A DNA stretch of 64,000 bases, taken from NCBI RefSeq assembly GCF_029960785.1, contig NZ_JASBQE010000007.1, forward strand, positions 156,419-220,418, given 5' to 3'. Below, one piece after another: positions 8,640 to 16,509 of the stretch (position 1 is the stretch's first letter; each line of letters begins with the position of its first letter). The position numbers and the translations under genes are program-made. This stretch comes from Polyangium sp. 15x6. GTDB lineage: Bacteria > Myxococcota_A > Polyangia > Polyangiales > Polyangiaceae. Below the pieces are notes generated by a model. It worked only from the letters and a program-made list of their open reading frames with translations, made no database searches and was not told the origin of the DNA.

Positions 8640-9176
8640 TCAGCCGGTAGGGCCCGCCGAGGGGCGCGGCAAGATGCGGCGGAGGCGGCTCGCAATCTCC
8701 ATGACGGCCGCCTCGCCCTTGACCGAGCCCTCGATGCGTCGATCCGAGGCGGTGCCGTCCTCGTTTGGCGCGACAAATAAGGGGATGAGCCGCGAGGTGT
8801 AACCGGCGACGGCGAGCCGCTCGGCGTCACGATCGAGGTCGAACTCCAGGATCCGCAGGCGCGGAAAGATGTCGTCGAGCTCCCCCTTCTCGGCCGCGTG
8901 ATGGAACCTTTGGCAGGGCTCGCACCACGTCGCGCCCACGTAGACGAGTAGATCTCGTCCGTCCTTGCGAGCGCGCTCGATCTCGCGCCGCACGGACGTC
9001 GCGACGTCCTCCCCCTCGGTCGCACGGACCCACTCGACACGTCCCTTCGACGCGGCCGATGCTGCCGGCTTGGCTTCGGGTGTGGGAGTTTGGTCGTTCG
9101 AACACCCCGCCGCGCCCAGGCTCGCGGCCACGGAGAACAACAGCGCCGAATATTTCCACTTCGATGCGGCCTTCAT
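8640..9176 (-). CDS. Thioredoxin-like lipoprotein
   Basis: A 178-residue predicted lipoprotein. The N-terminal signal (MKAASKWKYSALLFSVAA) leads to the lipobox LGAAGC with the lipidated Cys at 25. A Pro/Ala linker is followed by a thioredoxin fold with the active site TWCEPC (C85 and C88). The conserved cis-Pro region appears as SRLIPLFVAP. It probably acts at the periplasmic face of a membrane as a thiol-disulfide reductase or oxidase. It lies 13 bp downstream of the 9190 gene on the same strand, so the two probably form an operon. ATG 9176 is chosen because it gives the complete lipoprotein signal. Confidence 0.88.
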   Translation of the reverse strand: MKAASKWKYSALLFSVAASLGAAGCSNDQTPTPEAKPAASAASKGRVEWVRATEGEDVATSVRREIERARKDGRDLLVYVGATWCEPCQRFHHAAEKGELDDIFPRLRILEFDLDRDAERLAVAGYTSRLIPLFVAPNEDGTASDRRIEGSVKGEAAVMEIASRLRRILPRPSAGPTG

Positions 9177-9189
9177 CAGGCGCAATGTA

Positions 9190-10125
9190 TCAGCGCAGCA
9201 GCGAGACGCGGACGGGGGCTTTTCGGATCCCGGCGAGCGCGAGGGTGGCGCTGCGGATGAGGCGCTCGTTCGGCTCGAAGCGGAAGTGGAGGACGGCGCG
9301 GCCGCCACGTACGTCGAGATCGGGGATGTCGAAGGCGGCGACGGCGAGCAGCGCCTTGCGCACGGCGGGGCCGAACAGGCTCTTTGCGACGTCGGGCTCG
9401 GCTTCGATGAGGAACAAATCATCGAAACGTTCGTCCCCGACCTCCGCCTCGCGCACGAGGCCGATCGCCTTGCCAAGGCCATGCAAGAGCGTCTGGGGAC
9501 GAATCCGTAATGGCGGTGTTCCAGCGGCGACGGAGGTCGCGATGAAGACGTGGACCTCGGCCGGGGTCTCGTTGGGGGAGTAGGCGATCTGGGTGAGGAT
9601 CGAGAAGGGCGCGTCGTGCGCGTGGAAGCGGACGCGATAGGCGTACGCGGTCTGTTTCTCGACCTCGGCGTTCTTGTCGAGCGCGAGCGCGGCAAGGCGC
9701 AGCCCACGCTCGGCGGCGTCGCAAGTCTCGACGACGATGTCGGCCTTGAAGAGGTCGATGAAGGGGCGCAGCGAGCCCGAGAGCTGCGGGTCGGGCGCTT
9801 CTTGGGGGAGCGCGCGTTGCTCGTCTTCGAGGTCGGGCGCGAGCTCGATCGCGCGGTCGAGGGCGTCGCGATAAACGAGGAGCGTGGCCTCGGCGGCGAG
9901 GAGCTCGGCCTCGGTGTTCGCGGGCAAGCGCGCGCGGGCGCGGCCGTCGAGGAGGGTTTCGGCGAGCTTTCGAGGCAGGTGCTCGAAGAGCGCGTCGGTG
10001 AGCATGGCCTCGCGTTCGTCGACCTCGCGAGCGAGGTCCTGCACGCGGGTACGCAAGCCCTGCAGCGGATCCCGATAAGCACCGTCGTTGCCGTGCACGT
10101 CGGCGTGCGAGCGTAGCCTTGCCAC
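9190..10125 (-). CDS. Conserved hypothetical protein, helical N-terminus
   Basis: A protein of about 311 residues with no signal peptide, membrane segment or motif I recognise. The N-terminal 150 residues are rich in Ala, Glu, Leu and Arg and probably helical (EVDEREAMLTDALFEHLP, then AELLAAEATLLVYRDALDR). The C-terminal half is mixed alpha/beta (YAYRVRFHAHDAPFSILTQ, VRGGRAVLHFRFEPNERL). No ATG lies at a sensible place. GTG at 10125 has AAGG four bases upstream; GTG at 10098 is an alternative giving 302 residues. It diverges from the aminotransferase gene and is followed after 13 bp by the thioredoxin-like lipoprotein gene, so the two are probably co-transcribed. Function unknown. Confidence 0.65.
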   Translation of the reverse strand: MARLRSHADVHGNDGAYRDPLQGLRTRVQDLAREVDEREAMLTDALFEHLPRKLAETLLDGRARARLPANTEAELLAAEATLLVYRDALDRAIELAPDLEDEQRALPQEAPDPQLSGSLRPFIDLFKADIVVETCDAAERGLRLAALALDKNAEVEKQTAYAYRVRFHAHDAPFSILTQIAYSPNETPAEVHVFIATSVAAGTPPLRIRPQTLLHGLGKAIGLVREAEVGDERFDDLFLIEAEPDVAKSLFGPAVRKALLAVAAFDIPDLDVRGGRAVLHFRFEPNERLIRSATLALAGIRKAPVRVSLLR

Positions 10126-10155
10126 GAGGCCTTGGGGAGGGGCATCCTCTCGGCC

Positions 10156-11394
10156 ATGGGTCGCGGCGACGACATCAAGTTCACGGCAAATCTCGGCGAT
10201 CGGGAGCATTTTCCGGATCTCGAGGCGCTCGTCTATTGCAACCACGCGGCCATCTCGCCGCCGTCCTGGCCCGTTCGCCGCGCGATGCAAAACACGATCG
10301 CGGACTGGGGAAGGCGCGGGTCGCAGGCCTTCGGGACCTACAGCGCGCAGAGGTCGCGGCTGCGCGAGAAGATCGCGCGGCTCGTGGGCGCGTCGGCCGA
10401 GGAGATCGCGTTCGTTCCGAACACGTCGTCGGGCGTGACGGCGATCGCGCTGTCGTTTCCGTGGAAGCGCGGCGATCGGGTGATCCTGTTCGAAGGGGAG
10501 TTCCCGGCGAACGTGACGCCGTGGCAACGCGCGGGGGAGCTCTTCGGCGTCACGCCGGTGTTCCTGCCGCTTTCGGATTTCCAGGAGAGCGACGAGCGAG
10601 GCCTCGGGCGGCTCGCGGAGGAGCTCGCGAAGGGCGCGCGGCTCGTGGCGGTGAGCGCGGTGCAGTTCCGGACGGGGCTCCGGATGCCGCTCGGGGAGAT
10701 GGCGCGGCTCTGCCACGCGCACGGGGCGGAGCTCTTCGTCGACGGGATCCAGGCGACGGGCGCGGCGCCGGTGGACGTGCGCGCGCTCGGCATCGATTAC
10801 TGGGCCTCGGGCGGGCACAAGTGGCTGATGGGCCCCGAGGGGACGGGGATCTTGTACGTGCGGAAGGAGCGCGTGGAGGCGCTGCACCCGCACGTCGCCG
10901 GATGGCTGAGCCACGAGGACGCGGTGCGCTTCCTGCTCGAAGGGCCAGGGCACATGCGGTACGACCGGCCGCTCAAGAAGCGCGCGGACGTGTTCGAGGT
11001 CGGCTGCATCAACGCGATCGGGCTCGTGGGGCTCGAAGCGGCGGTGGATCTCGTGGCCGAGCTCGGGGTGGAGAAGATTCACGCGCACGTGGTGCGCTGG
11101 GGCGACGCGGTGGAGCCGGGCCTCGTGGAGCGAGGTTTCACGAGCCTGCGTGCGCCCGAGGCGAACCGGCGGAGCGGGATCCTCGCGGTGCTGCCGCCGA
11201 AGGACATCGACGTGGTGGCGCTCCACCGCGCGCTGCTCGTCCGCGGGATCAGCACGGCGATCCCGGACGGGGTGCTGCGGTTCAGCCCGCACTGGCCGAA
11301 CAACGTGGACGAGGCGGAGCAGGTGCTCCTGTCGATGGAGGATGCGCTCGCCGAGCTCAGGGGCGCGCCGCGGCCGCGCTCGAATGATTGGTAG
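10156..11394 (+). CDS. Class V aminotransferase-family PLP enzyme
   Basis: A 412-residue enzyme of fold-type I, aminotransferase class V. The PLP Schiff-base lysine is K222 in SGGHKWLMGPEG, and the pyridine-nitrogen aspartate is D196 in LFVDGIQATGA. Other family features are the start YCNHAAISPPS and the phosphate-binding segment VPNTSSGVTAIALS. The closest groups by pattern are isopenicillin N epimerase-like and cysteine desulfurase-like enzymes, but no active-site loop cysteine of the SufS/IscS kind is evident, so I do not assign a desulfurase role. ATG 10156 is preceded by GGGGAGG (10134-10140); an in-frame TTG at 10132 would add 8 residues. The substrate is not predictable. Confidence 0.85.
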   Translation: MGRGDDIKFTANLGDREHFPDLEALVYCNHAAISPPSWPVRRAMQNTIADWGRRGSQAFGTYSAQRSRLREKIARLVGASAEEIAFVPNTSSGVTAIALSFPWKRGDRVILFEGEFPANVTPWQRAGELFGVTPVFLPLSDFQESDERGLGRLAEELAKGARLVAVSAVQFRTGLRMPLGEMARLCHAHGAELFVDGIQATGAAPVDVRALGIDYWASGGHKWLMGPEGTGILYVRKERVEALHPHVAGWLSHEDAVRFLLEGPGHMRYDRPLKKRADVFEVGCINAIGLVGLEAAVDLVAELGVEKIHAHVVRWGDAVEPGLVERGFTSLRAPEANRRSGILAVLPPKDIDVVALHRALLVRGISTAIPDGVLRFSPHWPNNVDEAEQVLLSMEDALAELRGAPRPRSNDW

Positions 11395-11421
11395 TCAAAG
11401 GATCGAGGACCCGCCGGTCGT

Positions 11422-14136
11422 CTAGGGCCAGCCGATCGTCATGAACCGGACGCGGCCGGTGCCGCCGATGGCGTCGTCGCCGAAGAAGAGCGAGGTGCCC
11501 TCGCGGCCGGCGAACGAGGGGGAGACGTCCGCGTTGGCGCCGCCCGTGAGCGTCGCGAGGGCCTTGAGCGGTCCAGGAGGCGCGCCGGGCGAGAGCTCGA
11601 ACGCGTCGAGGTTCATGCTGTCACGGAGCGCCGAGGTGAGGACGCCGCGGCACTTCGAGGGGCCGCACGCGAGGGCCACGGACGTGACCGCGCTTTGCTC
11701 CTCGCCGCGCACGAGGCGAGAGCTGCCGGCGAGGGCGCCGCGCTCGTCGAGGATGGCGATGCGCACGCCCGCCTCGGTCTCTTCGGGCTTTGCGTCATGG
11801 GCGGCCTCCTCGATCCACGCGACGACCACGCGATCGCCGGCGAGCGCGATCGTGGGCGAGCGCGAGTGGCCGGGGGACGTGTAGAGGCGCGTCTCGGGGC
11901 CGGCCTTCTGCAGCGTGCGCGTGTCGAGGCGGACGACGTGGATGTCGCCGGCGCCCTCGTCGGGGTTTCCGCGCGCATCCGACCACACGAGGAACGTCTC
12001 CTTGCCGCGCACCGCGATCTGCACCTCGGTGGAGTCGCCGGGGGCCTCGGTGATGCGTCGGTCCTGGACGACCTTGCGCAGCGTGCGATCGACGCGCGCG
12101 GCGTAGATCTCGGCGTTGCCGTCGCGCGTGTCGACCCACGCGACGATGAAGCCGTCGTCGGTGCTCTTGTCCGGATCCGAGGGAGGCGCGTAGGCGACGG
12201 CGACGTCCGAGACCTCGCTCGGGACGCCGTCCTTGCTCGGCTTGCGCGCGATCGTCGTGAGCGGTTTCTGCGCGAGTTTGTCGCCCTCGGGGCCGAGCTT
12301 GGCGATCTGGACCTGCGCTTCGGTCTTGTCGCGCGCGGCCCAGACGAGCGCGCTTTCTTCGGTTTTACCGCCGGGCGCGGCGGCGATCGCGACGCCGCCG
12401 ATCGAGAGCGCGCGGCGGGAGAGGATCTGGGTTTTTCCGGGAACGCCGGCCGCGGAGACGGGCCGCACGCCGACCGTGGCGAGCGGGTCGTCTTTGCGGG
12501 CCGGTTTGCCGCCTGCGCCGTCGCCCGAGCCTTCGATGTAGTAGGTGACCCACGCGGCGAGCGAGCCGCCGGAGGGGCGTTCCGTCGCGGCCACGCGGGC
12601 GAGGTGCTCGCCGTCGTACAGGGCCGTGACGCTGAGCGGGCGCGGCGGGGTGTCGTCGGGATCCCGCGAGGCCGGCGCGCGCCACGGGCTCTGCCGCACG
12701 GGCAAGCCGACCACCGCGAGCGTCGCGGGGGAGCCCTCGTTCGCCGCGAGCGTGGTGCAAGCGCCTGCCTGGCAGGACAAACCGCGCGTGAGGTAGGGGA
12801 TGCCCTCGCTGCTCGCGAAGGCCTCGGCGCGCACGGGCTCGGCGGCGCGGATCTGGAGGTCGGGGCCGAAGCGCACGAACGTGGGCCAGATCGGCGCGTC
12901 CTTGGGCAGCGGGCCCGGTTCGCTCGAGGCGGGCGCGAGCGTGAGCGCGGCGAAGCCGTCGCCGTCGGCGGTGATGTCGGGCGGGCCGCTCGCGCTGAAG
13001 ACGAGCGTGGAGCGCTCGGCGCCGAGCTTGCCGTCGGGGTCCATCGTGGCGAGGTGGATGAGGCGTCCTTCGCGCGGCGATCGCAGGAGATCCTCCCACG
13101 CGAGCAGCGCGCGTTTGCCCGGGCCTCCGCCCGAGACGAGCGAGACGAGCGCCTGCTCGCCGACGGGCGCGGTGGCGCGCTTCGGAGGCGTGACGACGTT
13201 GCCGCCGGGCGCGACGGCCGCGACGTACACGCTGGAGTCGATGTTGCGCACGTCGGTCCAGCCGATGAGCGTGCGGTCGCCCGCGCGGCCCACGAGGATG
13301 TCGTTCTGCGCCGTGGCCTCGGGGTTCACGACGACGGGCGCCGAGACCTTCCCGGTGAAATCGACGTCGGCGTAGATCACGCGGCCGACGCGGCCTTGCT
13401 CGGCCTGCTTCTGCGCGCTGCCCGCGCCGGCGACGACGCTCGCGATCGCGGCGCCGCGCTCGGTCGCGACGAGATCCCAGCCGAGGGCGTCGTGGGCGAG
13501 GACGACGGCGGGGGCGGGGTTTTTTCCGGGCGTCACGGGCGCCGCGAGCACGTCGAAGTGGTCCTCGCGAGGCACCTCCCAGACGACGAGCGCCGATTTC
13601 GGGCCCGCGACGATCTGGACCCAGCTCACCTCGTCGGCGGACTGCGCGATGGTGATGGGCGCGCCGCGCGCGGCGCCCGTGGCGTCGAGCGAGAGCATCT
13701 TCACCCCGGCATTGCTCTTCATGCCCTCGACCCACGCGGCGAGGTAGCCATCGCCGACGGCCTCGACCGTCGCGACGGGTATCTCGGCCGCGGCGGGTCC
13801 GACGTCGATGGGCTCGGCCGTCCTCGGCTTTCCATCCGGCCCGCAGAGGCGCGTGAGGAGCCGGCCGCGCGCGTCGTAGAAGACGAGCATGTCCTCGCCG
13901 CGCCGCGCGACGTACGGCGCCGCGTTCTCGTCGTCGAGCCGCGCGATCACGTACGAGGGCAGGAGCGCCGGGCCCGAGATCGTGGCGGCGGGCTTCGGGT
14001 TCGCCGTGGGGCGGAGCATGGTCTTCGGGCGCGAGGTGCGGGACTGCTTCGCAGGCGCGCCGCCGCAGCCCAGCACGAGCGACGAGAGAGCCACGAGCGA
14101 GAGGGCGAACCGAGCGCGTGCCGTCGAGCTTCGCAT
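11422..14136 (-). CDS. Large lipoprotein with beta-propeller-like repeats
   Basis: A 904-residue predicted lipoprotein. The signal peptide MRSSTARARFALSLVALSS ends in lipobox LVLGC. The mature part has many repeats of the kind xVVWxDxR or xxVAWVDTRDGN (FIVAWVDTRDGNAEIYAARV, TFLVWSDARGN, VVVAWIEEA), each followed by an Arg/Gly turn. This suggests one or more beta-propellers on the cell surface or in the periplasm. No catalytic motif is seen. ATG 14136 is chosen because it gives a perfect lipoprotein signal, although the frame is open further upstream. It ends 27 bp from the convergent aminotransferase gene. Similar proteins are common in Polyangiales; the role is unknown. Confidence 0.75.
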   Translation of the reverse strand: MRSSTARARFALSLVALSSLVLGCGGAPAKQSRTSRPKTMLRPTANPKPAATISGPALLPSYVIARLDDENAAPYVARRGEDMLVFYDARGRLLTRLCGPDGKPRTAEPIDVGPAAAEIPVATVEAVGDGYLAAWVEGMKSNAGVKMLSLDATGAARGAPITIAQSADEVSWVQIVAGPKSALVVWEVPREDHFDVLAAPVTPGKNPAPAVVLAHDALGWDLVATERGAAIASVVAGAGSAQKQAEQGRVGRVIYADVDFTGKVSAPVVVNPEATAQNDILVGRAGDRTLIGWTDVRNIDSSVYVAAVAPGGNVVTPPKRATAPVGEQALVSLVSGGGPGKRALLAWEDLLRSPREGRLIHLATMDPDGKLGAERSTLVFSASGPPDITADGDGFAALTLAPASSEPGPLPKDAPIWPTFVRFGPDLQIRAAEPVRAEAFASSEGIPYLTRGLSCQAGACTTLAANEGSPATLAVVGLPVRQSPWRAPASRDPDDTPPRPLSVTALYDGEHLARVAATERPSGGSLAAWVTYYIEGSGDGAGGKPARKDDPLATVGVRPVSAAGVPGKTQILSRRALSIGGVAIAAAPGGKTEESALVWAARDKTEAQVQIAKLGPEGDKLAQKPLTTIARKPSKDGVPSEVSDVAVAYAPPSDPDKSTDDGFIVAWVDTRDGNAEIYAARVDRTLRKVVQDRRITEAPGDSTEVQIAVRGKETFLVWSDARGNPDEGAGDIHVVRLDTRTLQKAGPETRLYTSPGHSRSPTIALAGDRVVVAWIEEAAHDAKPEETEAGVRIAILDERGALAGSSRLVRGEEQSAVTSVALACGPSKCRGVLTSALRDSMNLDAFELSPGAPPGPLKALATLTGGANADVSPSFAGREGTSLFFGDDAIGGTGRVRFMTIGWP

Positions 14137-14219
14137 GGTCGGACCATGCCAGAGCCGATCGATGCAGGCCAGCGCCGAAGGCCCGCTTTTCGGACCTCGA
14201 GGGGAATGACTCGGAGGGG

Positions 14220-15956
14220 CTACGCGCTCTTGTCGGGGCCGCGAAGCGTGGTCTCGACGGCCGGCGGTTTGTCGAGCAGCGGAGGGCCGGACACCGGGAG
14301 CCACACCTCGAAGACCGCGCCGCCCTTCTTCGCCTCGCGGTACGTGATTTCTCCGCCGTGCTCGAACACGATGCGCTGGACGATCGCGAGGCCGAGGCCG
14401 GTCCCCTTCTCCTTCGTCGTCGCGTACGCCTCGAAGAGCCGCGGCACCATCTCCGCAGGTACGCCCGGGCCGTTGTCGCGCACGACGATGCGGACCTTGT
14501 TGTCCGGTTGCGGCCCGATCGTCACGAGCACACGCGGATCGGGACGCACGGCGCTCGCCGCGTCGAGGCCGTTCTGGATCAGGTTGGTCAAGACCTGCAC
14601 CATCTGATCCCGATCGGCCATCACCTGCGGGATCGGCTCGGACGAAAGGTCGACCCGCCGCGTCCCCGTGCGCTCGACGCCTTCGCCCGCCGAGGCGTGC
14701 AGCGTGACCACGCCCTTCGCCACGGAGACGAGATCGATCGGCGCGGGGTTCGGCGGGGGCAGACGCGCGAAGCGGGTGAACTCGGTGACGATGTTCGCGA
14801 TCCGGTGGACCTCTTGCAGGACCGTGACCGTCGCCTCCTCGAAGTACTCGTCGAAGGCGGGATCTTCACGAGCGCGGAGCCTGCGGAGCGTCTCGACGGC
14901 GGCGCGGATCGGGGCGAGCGGGTTCTTGATCTCGTGCGCGATTTGCCGCGCGACCTCGCGTTGCGCGGCGATGCGCTCCGTCGCGGCGAGGCGCCTGCGG
15001 ATCGCCGCGAGCTCGGCGATCGTGCGGTTCCAGGCGTCGGCGAGGTCCGAGAGCTCGCGGCCCCCGCGCCCCTTCACCGTGCGCGGCGCGCCGGCCACGA
15101 CCTCGCGCGTCTCGCGGGCGAGCTCGACGAGCGGGCGCGAGAGGCTTCGCGCGAGGACGAACGCGATCGCGAGGCCGAGGACGAGCGCGACGGAGCCGGC
15201 GAAGAGCATCGCGCGATCGAGCTTCGCGAGCGCGCCGTGGAGTTTTTCGCGCGCGGCGATTGCCACGACGCGCAGGCCCGGGACCTCGGCGACGTCGATC
15301 GGACGGACGACGGCATCGCCCGCCATCTTCGCGCGATCCGGCCCTTCGACGCGCAGCTCGACGCCGTGCGAGGCGCCGATGCGCTCGAGGATCTTGCCGA
15401 CGCGGCGCGCGCCGACGAGCCCGACCTCGACGCCGCCGCCCGAGCGCGCGCAGTGCACTTCGAGCGAGGCCTCACCGCCCTTCGGATCGGGCCGGAGCCG
15501 CGGCGCGCCGCCCGCCGGCGATCGCAGGAGCTTCGCGAGCTCGGGGGCCTTCGTGCCCGTCAGCGAGACGTCCGAGGCGGCCAGGATCAGGCCCTTGTCC
15601 GTGACGAGCACGAGGTCGTCGAGCCCGAGCGCGCGCGCTTGATCCGGAACGAAATGCCGCATCGAGATGCGCGCATCCGACTCGAGCGCGGACGCGTCCC
15701 CGCGCGCGCGTTCGAGCAAGAGGTGCGCTTTGTCCACGAACGTATCGTGCGCGCAGAGCGGCCCGAGCAAGCCTTCGAGCGCGCGCGCCTCCCGCGCGAG
15801 CTCGCGACGAACGCCCAGCGCGGCGGCCTCGATCCGGTCCTCGAAATCGCTCTCGATGATCTGACGCGAGGCGTCGCGCAGCGACAGACCCACGAGCGCC
15901 GCGGCGAAGATGGCGACGAGGCCGAAGGCGAGGAGCAGCCGGGCAGCGAGGGTCAC
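14220..15956 (-). CDS. NtrY-like membrane sensor histidine kinase
   Basis: A 578-residue sensor kinase. An N-terminal transmembrane helix (about 5-25), a periplasmic sensor of some 210 residues and a second helix (about 245-270) are followed by a HAMP-like linker and the kinase core. The H-box is QIAHEIKNPL with phospho-accepting H341; the N-box is LTNLIQNGLDA, the G1 box RDNGPGVP and the G2 box GTGLGLAI, so catalytic residues look complete. The HEIKNPL form of the H-box is typical of NtrY/NtrB-type kinases. No response regulator gene is adjacent, so it is an orphan kinase. The upstream lipoprotein gene is divergent. Confidence 0.9.
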   Translation of the reverse strand: MTLAARLLLAFGLVAIFAAALVGLSLRDASRQIIESDFEDRIEAAALGVRRELAREARALEGLLGPLCAHDTFVDKAHLLLERARGDASALESDARISMRHFVPDQARALGLDDLVLVTDKGLILAASDVSLTGTKAPELAKLLRSPAGGAPRLRPDPKGGEASLEVHCARSGGGVEVGLVGARRVGKILERIGASHGVELRVEGPDRAKMAGDAVVRPIDVAEVPGLRVVAIAAREKLHGALAKLDRAMLFAGSVALVLGLAIAFVLARSLSRPLVELARETREVVAGAPRTVKGRGGRELSDLADAWNRTIAELAAIRRRLAATERIAAQREVARQIAHEIKNPLAPIRAAVETLRRLRAREDPAFDEYFEEATVTVLQEVHRIANIVTEFTRFARLPPPNPAPIDLVSVAKGVVTLHASAGEGVERTGTRRVDLSSEPIPQVMADRDQMVQVLTNLIQNGLDAASAVRPDPRVLVTIGPQPDNKVRIVVRDNGPGVPAEMVPRLFEAYATTKEKGTGLGLAIVQRIVFEHGGEITYREAKKGGAVFEVWLPVSGPPLLDKPPAVETTLRGPDKSA

Positions 15957-16137
15957 GGGCGACGAGGCGTTGAAAGGGCCCGCATCATAGGCGCACGGGC
16001 GCCCTCGCGCCGCAACGTCCCTCGCGGGAGCGCCTTCGCGCGGCCGAAAAATTCTCCACCCACGCCGTAGGGTGCCCCGGCTCGCCGACGTTCACGGAGT
16101 TCGAGGTTCCGAACACCAGCGCATGGAGGGCTCTTCC

Positions 16138-16365
16138 ATGAGGAGATTCATCGGCTTGCTGCTTCTTTCCGGGATGCTTGTGGGTTGCGGCACGTTCATC
16201 GGCTCGAACGACAGTGCCCCGACACGCAGACCTCCGCATCGTCGCGGATACGACAAGCCCTTCGGGACGTCGCCGGACTACAGCACGCCGGCGAAAAACC
16301 GTGAGGGGGAGGGGGATTCTCGGCGGACGGGCGGCGAGGGGGCCGGGGGACGGGGCGGGTCCTAG
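16138..16365 (+). CDS. Small lipoprotein of unknown function
   Basis: A 75-residue protein: signal MRRFIGLLLLSGMLVGC with a clear lipobox (MLVGC), then a short hydrophilic tail rich in Arg, Pro and Gly (DSAPTRRPPHRRGYDKPFG), ending in a Gly-rich segment. GGAGGG at 16125-16130 sits 7 bp before ATG 16138 and decides the start. No domain is recognised. It stands alone between a divergent kinase gene and the MCP-like gene. Confidence 0.7.
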   Translation: MRRFIGLLLLSGMLVGCGTFIGSNDSAPTRRPPHRRGYDKPFGTSPDYSTPAKNREGEGDSRRTGGEGAGGRGGS

Positions 16366-16509
16366 GCCTCGATCGCGAGGAAATGATCCCTCTCCTTGCA
16401 CCCGAGGCCCCGGCGCTCTTAACCTCGGCGAGCGTTCGCGTGTCGGCTCGCGCCTGCCCCTCGGCCGGAGCGTCGTCCGACCCGCGCCACCCGCACGCCG
16501 CGTCAGACC

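Noticed and set aside
11695..14607. 970-codon plus-strand ORF opposite the large lipoprotein gene
   Set aside because: Arg/Gly/Glu-rich shadow frame; the minus strand carries a clear lipobox and repeats.
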